From contig SVFH01000003.1 of NCBI GenBank assembly GCA_015056945.1, positions 62,001 through 126,000 on the forward strand: a stretch of DNA of 64,000 bases, read 5' to 3'. This DNA comes from Lachnospiraceae bacterium (lineage in GTDB: Bacteria > Bacillota > Clostridia > Lachnospirales > Lachnospiraceae). The position numbers were made by a program, and so were the translations under genes. Positions 17,301 through 26,625 of the stretch are shown in pieces. The stretch's first letter is position 1. Every line of letters starts with the position of its first letter. The notes under the pieces are model-generated. The model saw only the letters and a program-made list of their open reading frames with translations, made no database searches and had not been told where the DNA came from.

Positions 17301-19003
17301 AAGGAACCGGAATAGTCGTGGCAAAGAATGCTGCTGCAGGTTTTTATCCGGTAACAATTCTGAATAAGGACAGTAATATATCAAAAACGTTCATAGTCGA
17401 TGTGGTTGCCGCAAATGAAACCTATATCCAAACGGTTGATATTACACTTCCGAAGACTGTGAAAGTATTGCAGGACGAAGTACAGCCCATTGCAGAAGGA
17501 AGTAAGGTTAAACTCTCCGGTGTAATAAATGGCGGAGAAAAGGCCAAAGGATATAAGCTTACATGGGCGGTTGAAGAAAAAGGAGATAATACCGGTAAAG
17601 CGGCTATTTCCAAAGCAGGTGTATTAGATTTAAGTGCAGCTAAAGTTGGTGATTTGTATACGGTTATTTTAACTGTTTCCAAGGGAGATATTTCCCAAAG
17701 CGGAAGCCTTGCGGTGAAAGTAACAAAGAAAGCAGATGTATCTGCGATAAAGCTTGTGCTGGCAGAAGATGAAAGCAAGGTTTTACCGGCAAGCTTTAGT
17801 GTACAGTATGAGAATAACGGCAAAGTATTTAGGGTGGCAGAACAGGAAGGTTCGGCGAACTTATACCGTGTAACCGGAGGAAAGAAAGGCATATTGTCAC
17901 TGGAAGAAACAGATGGCGGTTATATTGTCCGTGCAGAAGGAACCGGAAGCACGAAGATTACCGTAACAGCGCTTGATGGCAGCAACAGCAAAAAAGTGAT
18001 TACCGTTACAATTGTGGGAGTAGCAAATCCCATTAGTAAAATATCGTTAAAAAGCAAATCATATTACATAGAACCAGGCAAAACAATCGAAATTCCATAC
18101 AGTGTTGTGACCAAAAACGGTAAGGCTGCAAGTGATACACGAATTGAATGGACGAGTTCAGATCAAGGGATTCTTAAAGTAACGCCGGATGCGTTCAAAT
18201 CGGAAAAAGGAAGCTGTATTACAGATTTCGCCGAGGGATATCTTGTCCTTGTACCGACACAAAGAATGCTGGGAAAGGTTACCTTAACCGGTAAAGCTTT
18301 AGACGGAAGTAAAAGAACTGTAAAGATAACCATAAATGTCGTTAGTGCTGCCAAAAAAGAAATGACAACTTCGCTTTCTTTACAGGTACCGAAAAATATA
18401 CCGAACGGCGGAGTGGAAGGACTTCATTTGGTGACTTACGGAAAAAAAGTGAAGTTTACAACTAATGTTTATCCGAATAAGGCAAAGAACAAGACAATTT
18501 CTTATACCGTTGTAGGTGTTGATACGAACGGGAACAGAACACTTAGTATGGATGAGTTGAAAACAAAGGGTATTACGATAAAGAACGGTGTGCTGACAGT
18601 TTCCAAGAAATGTACCTATACCGGTTATGTCAGAGTAATTTCATCACTTGATTACGGAGTTTACAGAGGAAAAATAGCAATTCCGGTTACTTCAAATAAG
18701 CTTATTTATATTCAGCCTGCAGCTACAAAGGTTGAAATTACCAATGAGGCAGGTGAAGTAATCAAATCAGTAACCTGCGCAGCAGGAGAGACTATGCTTC
18801 TTCATGAAAAAGTAACAGCTACAGGAACACTTACATATGCAAATGTTTCATGGAGTGTAAGTGATTCCAAAATTGCAAGTGTAACATCAGACGGATGTGT
18901 CAGCATTAGACCCGGTGTTAAAAAGGGCAAAAAAGTAAAAGTAACAGCAACTGCTTTGGATGGAACTAAGAAGAAAGCAGTTATTACAATTACGGTTAAA
19001 TAA
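14309..19003 (+). CDS. Secreted BspA/DUF285-type repeat surface protein with BIG2-like Ig domains
   Basis: Signal peptide (ILALFLVCVLVANGSGLSVFAAE); tandem MFxGCxSLxxLDVSxFDTSxVxxM repeats; ITLNETEVTLDSGDSLQLIATIEPSDATDKSIEWSTSNEEVVSVSASGLVKAHKAGTATITVKA BIG2-like domains. Confidence 0.9.
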   Translation: MGMIKAGKKSVVEKMMRILALFLVCVLVANGSGLSVFAAEIGDANAEETMNESESGNTEEPEKTEQTVIEDTQTTEEVASGNWGETVYWTLNTKGVLTITQDPDAEFEIFYDEEPWIEYTDAITKIVWGANCFRSDKAEISPAISFGTKYNGQTFSKLEEIVFSENVSMSMVTDMSLMFEGCENLKILDVTKFDTSNVKNMHGMFKGCSSLETLNISNFDTKKVENMSNMFDGCNSLASLDISSFNTENVQSMQMMFRDCESLEKLDLNHFITDRVVSMPEMFAGCSGLTALQISDFNTSNVMYMNGMFSNCNSLTVLDVSTFCTDEVINMNGMFEGCSSLAAVDVSNFDTAKTFDMSKMFKGCSNLTIIDVSGFDTSSLQGMNAMFEACTGLQKLDLSSFDLSYVSAEYGIIPVSDRLYEIKAPKNLKSEISLSGEWVRTDTNEAITMLPKGLTESVVLRRTDIAPFIGVTNITLNETEVTLDSGDSLQLIATIEPSDATDKSIEWSTSNEEVVSVSASGLVKAHKAGTATITVKALGGEELKATCTIQVIQRASNLVVTLDKCQNESGEYILVKGDTVSPSISWENGEVWPEVSYEVNNDTAVVEDGKLIAMNPGYGVLTVTAGNGDKIGPKVTVPYRVYEEATAGISLNVYRVVLDPEKQSSYHIDATIENEDSAYPYVKFTVDNPELIQITQHNNSAEIELVEGASGKAKVTASAIDGSGISATCEVIIGTSVDYVTVYSTLEYDSENNYLLQKGETAKFWAEIYPANATIKTVKWYSNDENVIKVDEEGNVTAIDSGIAAICAIPMDGTHFVGVALVRVTRPATALDVEVSGANEGKVALGAPEEDCIFTLSPVLTAEDGTTDGVLQNAEYSLSGKGVKSVIYLGEGKFKAVAPGTLTITTTAKGKPSLKKSVTVTIEQHVYDLDVQAPKNIGTYQAEDGVHWIAYTGSKPVTLKPVVTYNHNSKEFAPAKEYKNFEIVIPKEAKDILTVDKKGTGIVVAKNAAAGFYPVTILNKDSNISKTFIVDVVAANETYIQTVDITLPKTVKVLQDEVQPIAEGSKVKLSGVINGGEKAKGYKLTWAVEEKGDNTGKAAISKAGVLDLSAAKVGDLYTVILTVSKGDISQSGSLAVKVTKKADVSAIKLVLAEDESKVLPASFSVQYENNGKVFRVAEQEGSANLYRVTGGKKGILSLEETDGGYIVRAEGTGSTKITVTALDGSNSKKVITVTIVGVANPISKISLKSKSYYIEPGKTIEIPYSVVTKNGKAASDTRIEWTSSDQGILKVTPDAFKSEKGSCITDFAEGYLVLVPTQRMLGKVTLTGKALDGSKRTVKITINVVSAAKKEMTTSLSLQVPKNIPNGGVEGLHLVTYGKKVKFTTNVYPNKAKNKTISYTVVGVDTNGNRTLSMDELKTKGITIKNGVLTVSKKCTYTGYVRVISSLDYGVYRGKIAIPVTSNKLIYIQPAATKVEITNEAGEVIKSVTCAAGETMLLHEKVTATGTLTYANVSWSVSDSKIASVTSDGCVSIRPGVKKGKKVKVTATALDGTKKKAVITITVK
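14831..15532 (+). repeat. About nine tandem ~78-nt (26 aa) DUF285 repeats
   Basis: Aligned by eye: MSLMFEGCENLKILDVTKFDTSNVKN / MHGMFKGCSSLETLNISNFDTKKVEN / MSNMFDGCNSLASLDISSFNTENVQS and six more. Confidence 0.85.
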
Positions 19004-19307
19004 AGCCGGCAAGGCATTTGGGGATGGATTTAAACTGAAATCCGGTTCAGAAGAAAGCGTAAATCCGAAAATGGATATTACGGATATTTATGAAACAATG
19101 GGATGTTATGATAAGGAAATCCTGCTTTTGCAGGGAGAGTTATCAAAGACGAATGAATTGCAAGATATATATTTCAACAAAGCAGCAGAAACATTTCCGA
19201 ATATGAAGTGGGAGATTGTTGATGGTGCGAACCATGCATTTTCAGAAAAATCCGGCGAGCGTGCATTGGAAAAATGTATAGACTATATGATGGAAAATAT
19301 GGAATAG
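19004..19307 (+). pseudogene. C-terminal remnant of an alpha/beta-hydrolase-like gene
   Basis: YDKEILLLQGELSKTNELQDIYFNKAAETFPNMKWEIVDGANHAFSEKSGERALEKCIDYMMENM resembles the last strand/His region of alpha/beta hydrolases; no N-terminal part; coding similarity starts right after the stop of the upstream gene in another frame. Confidence 0.6.
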
Positions 19308-19383
19308 CTATATTTAAGTTGTATTCTGATATGAGATAAAAGAAAAGACGTAAAGATTCAAAATAAATGTAGGAGGAGAATGA

Positions 19384-22300
19384 ATGAAAACAAAAAAAGG
19401 AATTACAAGAATTCTTGCGTTTATGCTGGCATTACTGATGGTTATATCGACAGTTGAAATGACTGCGTTCACCTCATTTGCAGCAGAACGTGATGAGTTC
19501 GAAACTTCAGAAGAAGTAAGTGAAGAGCTTACAGAAGATGTATCCGAAGAAGTAAGTGGGGAACCTTCGGAAGAAGCATCAGAAGAGGTAAGTGAAGATG
19601 TTACAGAAGAGGCATCAGAAGAGGTAAGCGAGGATGTTTCAGAAGAGGCTTCAGAAGAAGTAAGTGAGGATGTTTCAGAAGAGGTATCTGAAGAAGTAAG
19701 TGGGGGACCTTCGGAAGAAGCATCTGAAGAGGTAAGCGAAGAAGTTACAGAAGAGGCATCTGAAGAAGTAAGTGGGGAGCCTTCGGAAGAAGTATCCGAA
19801 GCGTACGCAGAAGAGAATATTGTGGCTGCGTCCGAAGAGGATTATGGTTCATTTTCCAGCGGGACTATTTATCTGGATTGTAAAGACATGGACTTAAGTG
19901 AAATACCGGCTTACGTTCAAGCGGCAGTGAAGTACTGGCAGGCAAACGAGGTGATCGAGTTTGTTGTGTTTGATGATATGCCGAAGCTAAACGGGGAAGA
20001 TATCATTCCGAAAGATATTTTTAATGCGGTTTATTTTTCTGTTGAGAAACCGGAAGAAACGCGGACTCGTTTTGATTTTGTTGATAAGAATGGGGAGACT
20101 GAGTTTTTCTGGTATTTTACAGGATTAAAAGAAGCAAAAAGTGATTTTACAGCCAAGGTTGTTTTTGAAGAGACTTCGAAAAATGCTTTATTAAAGATTT
20201 CTTTGCCGAATGCTGCAGAGGTTCCTGCAAAGTCGGCTTATGTAAGATATGGAGGTTCAATCGTTGATACAACCTATTTTGATGTAATCAGGAAAACATT
20301 GGGGACTCCGACAGACGATGATGACTGGAAGGTTCATAATTTTAAAACTTTAACTGCATCTTTAGAGTTGATAGATACATTTAGGAGCGCATCGTACTAT
20401 TTTTATCCGGAGTATGAAAGCTTTGCTTTTGATGTAGAGTTTTATAATGAAAAGAAAAGCGGAGGATGGATTTGGAAAGAGGCATATTTTGCCAAATCAC
20501 TTGATATGGGAGATATCGATGACCAAAATCCGATTACCTTAATACATCCTGACAAGAATGCCGCAAACGTTGCATTCAAAGTGTTGGATAAATCTTTTGC
20601 GGAAGTAAAAGATGGTAAGCTTTCTGCAAAAGACGGTTATTTTGGTGTGGGAATTGCAGTTTTATGTACCTACCAAAATGTAGAGAAAAAAGACTGTGTT
20701 GAAATCTGGAACTATGAAACCGTTCCCGGCATTACGGAACTCTCTTTTACGAAGAATGAAGTGAAACATACCTGGGATGGCAATTCTTCTTTGGAAGGCA
20801 TTTTGGATTTCATGGTTGCTCCGCTTGAGCGCAAAGGGGTAATTGCGAAGGAAGATTATCAGTGGGAAGTGGAGAATGTAACAGGTAATCCCATAGAGCT
20901 TGTACTTAAGAACGGCAAATATGATTTCTCTGAAGAATATTATGATTATTATGACGGAACCTATGTGGTGAAAGGCTATGGTGAAGCGAAAGTCAAAGTT
21001 TCCTATCGCGGAAAAGAAGCTGTTGCAACCATTAAAGTGCAAGAACCTGTGAAAGTTCCTCAGATTCAGACTGTTTATGGTGTTTTCGGAATAGATTCCA
21101 CATTGGCAGATTTGGATATTAATAAATGGATTCAGGGAAGTGAAGCTTCTTCGAAGGGAACTTTTACATGGGAAGAACCTTCAACTAAACTTGATGTGGC
21201 AAGTAAGAAAGTGGTCTCTTATCGTGCGCTTTATACAGAGCCCGGAAGAGAGAGCGTAGAGGTAAATGTTCCGGTTTCACTTGTGTTAATTGAGGATTTC
21301 TACATTTCTGCAGTGACAGATAATGGCAACGGTTCTTATGTGAAGGATTCGTTCCCGGAACAGATAAAAAAAGGCAGCGATGTGATTATGGGAGTTCATT
21401 TCCGTACATATCCTGATACAGCGGATGCCTTTAATCTTGTAAACCGTTATATTGCGGAAGATAAAATCAGACTGAATTGGACAGATAGTGTATCAAAGAC
21501 GGCATTTACGTCTCCGTTACCTGTATATAACGGCCGTCAGTTTAAAGCCGTATCCAAGGGCACCTTTACATTTAAGGCTGCATTTATCAATCAGTTAACC
21601 AAGAAGACATTGTTGACGGCAACACAGAAACTGCAGGTTTATGAAAAAGAACTGTTTGCGTTTGATTTTGTGGAATTTATTGATGCTGCCGATACAACAG
21701 ATGTGATGAAGGGAACAATCACGCTTCGGCTTGATGAACAAAATTATGCGAATGCGGGAAAGAAGCTGAAGGTAAAGAGCTTCGACACTTCTGTTTTACA
21801 GTTGGGTAAGATGAAGGTTTCCAATGCAGATGCGAGCGGTATCATTGCGATTACAATTCCCTATACCTTCAAAAAGTACGGAAGATCTTTTGTTTCAGTT
21901 ACGGCAAATGATGAATGCAAGACAAGCCGGAATTTTATAATGGATAGAATTGATTGCAAACCGAGATTGAATACATCAGAAATTGTAATAGATAAGGCTT
22001 TCAATTATGATGGTGTATCGATAAGCTGTTATATACCAAGTTCGATAAACGTAAATGGCAGTATTTCGATGTTGAATGAAAAAGACAGCGCGAAATTTAA
22101 CTGGAATGCATCTTACGGACAGATTTCCATTGCCGATCCCGCAAATTGCGCGCCCAAAACATATTCGGTTGTGTTAAGCATTCCTTATATGCATGAAGGT
22201 AACCAATACAGTGTTGAGGAAACGCTTAAGATTAAGGTGATTCATACCAAAAATACAATAAAGGCAAAACAGCTTTCACCCGTAAATACATTTTATGCGT

Positions 22301-23946
22301 ATAGTCAAAATGATGTATTGACTTCAGTGGCGCTGACTTCTTCGAAAGGAAGTGTTACAGATGCATATCTTGAAGAAGGAAGTCCTTTCTATCTTCAGGA
22401 AACGGATGTAATCGGAACCTTTGAATTAAGAGCAAAGAATGATGTTCAGATTGAACAATTGACGGCTGCTCAGAAAAAATTGGTAGTCTCTGTTGATTAT
22501 TTTGGTGATAACGGATACGATTATCATGACAGTGTTAAATTTACGTTAAAGACGACGAAGAAAGCCCCGAAAGTAACACTAAACACCAACGAGCAGATCT
22601 TTAACACCCAGATTGAATATACGGAAGAATGGTTCCGGATAGCACAAGCAGATGTTCTTGGTTCGTTTGACTTATCTTCAGCCCTTTTTGTTGTTGATGC
22701 AAAGGATAAGAGTGTAAAACCGGTTCAAACGGTTCAATCCTATGATGATGTGAGAAACACAAATGTTTACAAGCTTGGCAAAAACCAGTATCAGATAGCA
22801 ATTATAGAGGAGTATGTAGTTGTTTCTCTTGCATCACCCACAAAGGCGGTTGCTTCAACGGATGTGATAGAATTCAGATTCCAAATGCCACATTGGAGTA
22901 CTGCCGTGACCTATAAGCTGAAGTGCAAGGTACAGGTGGCAACACCGCAGTATGAACTGACGGAAAAGACGCTGATTCTTAATATGAATGAAGCACTTGC
23001 TTCTAAGCAGAAAGCAGAAACCTATCTTATATTAAAGGGTGCTAAGAGCGGAACGATTCAGGAATTCGGATACCTGGGAGTATATCCGAAGGATTCCAAA
23101 TCTAAAAAAGTACTGGCAAACAATCTGGTAATTGGCAAAGAAGGAAATACCGGAATTCAGGCAAGTATCGTGAATACAGGTAATACCAAAGCCGGTACGA
23201 GATTAAAACCCGGAACATATAAGTATAATCTTAATGTCATGACCGGCGGAAAAGGCTATAGTTTAACATTAAACATTAAAGTTGTAGATGTTGCTCCGTC
23301 CAAGGTATTCACATACAAACAAAGCGGTTCGATTGATGTATTAAATCGTGAAACGACCTATATTACATTGAAGGATTCATTCAATCCGGAATATATTGAT
23401 TATGGTTATGCGACAGACTTTAAACTGGCAGGACCTGATGCAAATCTCTTCGAAGCAGAGTTGGTTGATGAAGAATTCAGAATATATGCGAAAGAATCCT
23501 GTGACTATTCTACTGCAAAGACCTATAAGGTTTATCCTGTGGTTGTGTGGAAACCGTATAAATCAGAACAAACGATAAATGTAAAGGGTGCTTTACAGAA
23601 AATTAAGGTAAAACAGTCCAAGGTTTCATATGCTGTTGTGAATTGGGATCCGGAATCAGCAGTTCTTTACTCGGGTTCTGAATTGATTTTGGGAGTTGCA
23701 TATCTGAACAGAAATACGTGCGAATATGCATTCCCTGAAAAAGTGGAACTTCTGAACTATAATAATGATTTTTATCTGGATTATCACGGCGAAGGTTTCA
23801 TGAGTCTGCGATTAAATTCAAACGAACCTTCACAGATTAAGAAGTCAAACGGAACATATACCGTGAAATTTGCCGTAACACCGGAAGGTGCAGCAATAAA
23901 TTCCAAACCTGTTACGGTAACGTATAAGGTGAAAATTTTCAGATAA
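19384..23946 (+). CDS. Large secreted surface protein with acidic SEEVSEE repeat linker
   Basis: Signal peptide MKTKKGITRILAFMLALLMVISTVEMTAFTSFAAE; RBS aggagg upstream; 1520 aa; repeat region followed by Ig-like beta-rich sequence. Confidence 0.85.
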   Translation: MKTKKGITRILAFMLALLMVISTVEMTAFTSFAAERDEFETSEEVSEELTEDVSEEVSGEPSEEASEEVSEDVTEEASEEVSEDVSEEASEEVSEDVSEEVSEEVSGGPSEEASEEVSEEVTEEASEEVSGEPSEEVSEAYAEENIVAASEEDYGSFSSGTIYLDCKDMDLSEIPAYVQAAVKYWQANEVIEFVVFDDMPKLNGEDIIPKDIFNAVYFSVEKPEETRTRFDFVDKNGETEFFWYFTGLKEAKSDFTAKVVFEETSKNALLKISLPNAAEVPAKSAYVRYGGSIVDTTYFDVIRKTLGTPTDDDDWKVHNFKTLTASLELIDTFRSASYYFYPEYESFAFDVEFYNEKKSGGWIWKEAYFAKSLDMGDIDDQNPITLIHPDKNAANVAFKVLDKSFAEVKDGKLSAKDGYFGVGIAVLCTYQNVEKKDCVEIWNYETVPGITELSFTKNEVKHTWDGNSSLEGILDFMVAPLERKGVIAKEDYQWEVENVTGNPIELVLKNGKYDFSEEYYDYYDGTYVVKGYGEAKVKVSYRGKEAVATIKVQEPVKVPQIQTVYGVFGIDSTLADLDINKWIQGSEASSKGTFTWEEPSTKLDVASKKVVSYRALYTEPGRESVEVNVPVSLVLIEDFYISAVTDNGNGSYVKDSFPEQIKKGSDVIMGVHFRTYPDTADAFNLVNRYIAEDKIRLNWTDSVSKTAFTSPLPVYNGRQFKAVSKGTFTFKAAFINQLTKKTLLTATQKLQVYEKELFAFDFVEFIDAADTTDVMKGTITLRLDEQNYANAGKKLKVKSFDTSVLQLGKMKVSNADASGIIAITIPYTFKKYGRSFVSVTANDECKTSRNFIMDRIDCKPRLNTSEIVIDKAFNYDGVSISCYIPSSINVNGSISMLNEKDSAKFNWNASYGQISIADPANCAPKTYSVVLSIPYMHEGNQYSVEETLKIKVIHTKNTIKAKQLSPVNTFYAYSQNDVLTSVALTSSKGSVTDAYLEEGSPFYLQETDVIGTFELRAKNDVQIEQLTAAQKKLVVSVDYFGDNGYDYHDSVKFTLKTTKKAPKVTLNTNEQIFNTQIEYTEEWFRIAQADVLGSFDLSSALFVVDAKDKSVKPVQTVQSYDDVRNTNVYKLGKNQYQIAIIEEYVVVSLASPTKAVASTDVIEFRFQMPHWSTAVTYKLKCKVQVATPQYELTEKTLILNMNEALASKQKAETYLILKGAKSGTIQEFGYLGVYPKDSKSKKVLANNLVIGKEGNTGIQASIVNTGNTKAGTRLKPGTYKYNLNVMTGGKGYSLTLNIKVVDVAPSKVFTYKQSGSIDVLNRETTYITLKDSFNPEYIDYGYATDFKLAGPDANLFEAELVDEEFRIYAKESCDYSTAKTYKVYPVVVWKPYKSEQTINVKGALQKIKVKQSKVSYAVVNWDPESAVLYSGSELILGVAYLNRNTCEYAFPEKVELLNYNNDFYLDYHGEGFMSLRLNSNEPSQIKKSNGTYTVKFAVTPEGAAINSKPVTVTYKVKIFR
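19505..19805 (+). repeat. Degenerate tandem repeat encoding SEEVSE(E/D)VSEEASEE
   Basis: Repeated gaagaggtaagtgaagatgtttcagaagaggca-type units. Confidence 0.9.
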
Positions 23947-24029
23947 CAGGAAAAGATTGAGTGCTTGCCTGAAAATTATGCTGGAACTTACGGACAATAT
24001 TGTGTATAATAACAGAAAGTATACAATTA

Positions 24030-24060
24030 CCCCATTTTCCCTTGCGGAAAATGGGGTTTC
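24030..24060 (+). terminator. Strong hairpin (terminator or leader element)
   Basis: CCCCATTTTCC (24030-24040) CTTGC GGAAAATGGGG (24046-24056) then TTTC; a TATAAT at 24005-24010 lies upstream, so it could be a leader hairpin of the next gene. Confidence 0.5.
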
Positions 24061-24085
24061 TGTACAGAAAGGATAAAAGGTTTCC

Positions 24086-24862
24086 ATGCCATACAAAGTG
24101 ATTCTGACAGATTTAGACGAGACTCTTTTTACACCGGATAAAAAAATAACGCCATACACGAAAGATATACTGAAGGAGTGTCAGAAACAGGGGATTCTGG
24201 TCGGCTTCGCGACGTCCCGCGGAATCAACGACATTCAGGGGGCGGTGCGTGAAATAAAACCGGACGTGGTGATTTCGAGCGGTGGTGCTTATGTGGAGTG
24301 CTGCGGGAAAGTAATTTATGAGTCCGGATTTCGCGCAGAGGAAATCCGTAATATGATTGCAAAGGCGCGTGCACTTTGCGGAGAAGAAATTGAGATTACG
24401 GTGGATACCAGGCATACGTTATACTGGAATTCAAAGGAGAGTATACGCAAATTTTATAACGGAAGCGGAAGTGCGACTTATACGGATTATGCGGATTATG
24501 ATGAAAAAGCATTCAAAATCAGCGTAATGACATACGATGAAGCAATTGCAAAGCAGATTGCGGAATGTGTGGAAGGCTGCACAACCATGAAATTCTCGGA
24601 TATTCCGTGGTATACCTTTTCCAAATCCAAAGCCATGAAGGAAAGCGGCGTGGAGAAGCTGGCAGAACATTTGCAAATCGGATACGATGAGTTCATTGCA
24701 TTTGGCGATGATTACAGCGATATCGGGATGCTTAAAATATGCGGAACCGGAGTGGCGATGGAGAATGCCATTGCTCCGGCGAAAGAGGCTGCGGATGTAG
24801 TTACGTTGTCTAATAAAGAGGATGGTGTTGCCGGATACCTGAAAGAGCATGTATTAAAATAG
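24086..24862 (+). CDS. Cof-type HAD-family hydrolase
   Basis: VILTDLDETLFTPDKKI and FIAFGDDYSDIGMLKICGTGVAMENA motifs. Confidence 0.9.
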   Translation: MPYKVILTDLDETLFTPDKKITPYTKDILKECQKQGILVGFATSRGINDIQGAVREIKPDVVISSGGAYVECCGKVIYESGFRAEEIRNMIAKARALCGEEIEITVDTRHTLYWNSKESIRKFYNGSGSATYTDYADYDEKAFKISVMTYDEAIAKQIAECVEGCTTMKFSDIPWYTFSKSKAMKESGVEKLAEHLQIGYDEFIAFGDDYSDIGMLKICGTGVAMENAIAPAKEAADVVTLSNKEDGVAGYLKEHVLK

Positions 24863-24968
24863 TGTGGGGACGAAAGAATGCGCGAGACATTCTTTGCTAT
24901 AAAAATGTTACAAAAGACCTGTAGTTGAATTTATCGCATGCATTTGCCTGCAGAAAGGGTGGGGTACT

Positions 24969-26027
24969 ATGAGTTTAAAGAAAGCATTCGAGCCGTATTT
25001 TAAGATCGGGACATCGGTTTCCTGGAAAAATTTACAGAATCCGAAAGCGATGGAAGAGCTGAAAAAGCACTATAGCAGTATTACATGTGAGAACAACATG
25101 AAACCCATGTTTTTCCTTGATGAAGAAGCGAATTGTACCGAACCTGAGAAATATCATTTGGCACCCGCGTTGCGTTTTGAATATGCCAAACCATTTTTGG
25201 ATGCAGCAAAAGAAACAGGAATTGCATTACGCGGTCATACTCTAGTATGGCACAACCAGACCGGGGACTGGTTTTTTAAAGAGAATTACAGTAAGGATGA
25301 GAATGCGCCTCTTGTAAGCCGTGAAGTAATGCTTGCCAGAATGGAGAATTACATCAAAGGTGTATTGGAATATGTACAGACCAATTATCCCGGTGTAATT
25401 TATGCTTGGGATGTGGTGAATGAAGCGGTTGAAGAGACAGAAAAAGACGGTTGGCGTGATTCCCTTTGGCTCCAAACCATCGGAAGGGATTTCGTGGTAC
25501 AGGCCTTCCGTTTTGCACGTAAATATGCTGATCCGGAAGTGAAGCTTTTTTATAATGATTACAATGCGTTCTGGCCGGTGAAAATGAACTATATCATTCC
25601 GAATATTTTAGAGCCGCTTTGTAAGGAAGGACTTGTTGACGGAATGGGAATGCAGACGCATCTTGTACGCGGTGAGAGTAATCTTGATGATTATGAGAAA
25701 GCGGTAGAAACCTACGGCGCAATGGGTCTTGAAGTTCAGGCAACCGAAATCGATATTCATGTAACAGATCCCGGTGAGGGAGGAATGCAGGTGCTTGCTG
25801 ATATGTACCGTCGCATTTTTGAAATCTATACCAATGCCTGCAGGGAGGGCAAAGCCAAAGTGACGGCAGTTGTATTCTGGGGCATGAAGGATGATGAAAG
25901 CTGGCTGACAGGCTTTAGAAAAGAGCGAAGCTATCCGTTATTGTTCGGCGATAACTGGGAAGAAAAGGAAGCCTATAAGGCAGTAATGGAAGTGGCAGAG
26001 GAATTCAATTCCACGCACTTGCATTAA
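24969..26027 (+). CDS. GH10 endo-1,4-beta-xylanase, no signal peptide
   Basis: GHTLVWHNQ, AWDVVNEAVEE (acid/base Glu), QATEIDIHV (nucleophile Glu), FWGMKDDESWL; starts MSLKKAFEPYFKIG without hydrophobic leader. Confidence 0.93.
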   Translation: MSLKKAFEPYFKIGTSVSWKNLQNPKAMEELKKHYSSITCENNMKPMFFLDEEANCTEPEKYHLAPALRFEYAKPFLDAAKETGIALRGHTLVWHNQTGDWFFKENYSKDENAPLVSREVMLARMENYIKGVLEYVQTNYPGVIYAWDVVNEAVEETEKDGWRDSLWLQTIGRDFVVQAFRFARKYADPEVKLFYNDYNAFWPVKMNYIIPNILEPLCKEGLVDGMGMQTHLVRGESNLDDYEKAVETYGAMGLEVQATEIDIHVTDPGEGGMQVLADMYRRIFEIYTNACREGKAKVTAVVFWGMKDDESWLTGFRKERSYPLLFGDNWEEKEAYKAVMEVAEEFNSTHLH

Positions 26028-26046
26028 GGAGAGAGCGGAGGAAAAC

Positions 26047-26625
26047 ATGTACGTTATAGTAGGGCTGGGAAATCCCGGCAGGGAATATGCGAATACGAGA
26101 CACAATGTGGGATTTGATGTCATTGATTGTCTTGCGAAGAAATATAATATTAGTGTGGATGAAGGAAAGCACAAGGCTCTGATTGGCAAAGGTGTGATTG
26201 AAGGACAGAAGGTGATTCTTGTGAAACCGCTTACGTATATGAATTTAAGCGGTGAGAGTGTGCGTTCCGTGCTGGATTACTATAAGGCAGATTCTGAGAG
26301 CGAACTGATTGTGATTTATGATGATATCAGTCTGCCGGTGGGGGCATTGAGACTGCGCCCGAAGGGAAGTGCCGGCGGCCATAACGGCATTAAGAACATT
26401 ATTGCACATTTGGGTGGAGAAGTGTTCTGGCGTATTAAGGTCGGTGTCGGAGAGAAACCGTCCCGCATGGATTTGAAGGATTATGTGCTGGGGCATTTCA
26501 CGAAGGAAGAAAGAGAACGTGAGGAAGCCGCGTTTGAGCGTGCCTGTACGGCAGCAGTCATGCTGATGCAGGAAAAGTCGGACGAGGCGATGAACCTTTT
26601 TAACCGTAAAGTAGTAGAAGAATAA
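26047..26625 (+). CDS. pth: Peptidyl-tRNA hydrolase
   Basis: MYVIVGLGNPGREYANTRHNVGF; KPLTYMNLSGESV; GSAGGHNGIKNI. Confidence 0.97.
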   Translation: MYVIVGLGNPGREYANTRHNVGFDVIDCLAKKYNISVDEGKHKALIGKGVIEGQKVILVKPLTYMNLSGESVRSVLDYYKADSESELIVIYDDISLPVGALRLRPKGSAGGHNGIKNIIAHLGGEVFWRIKVGVGEKPSRMDLKDYVLGHFTKEEREREEAAFERACTAAVMLMQEKSDEAMNLFNRKVVEE

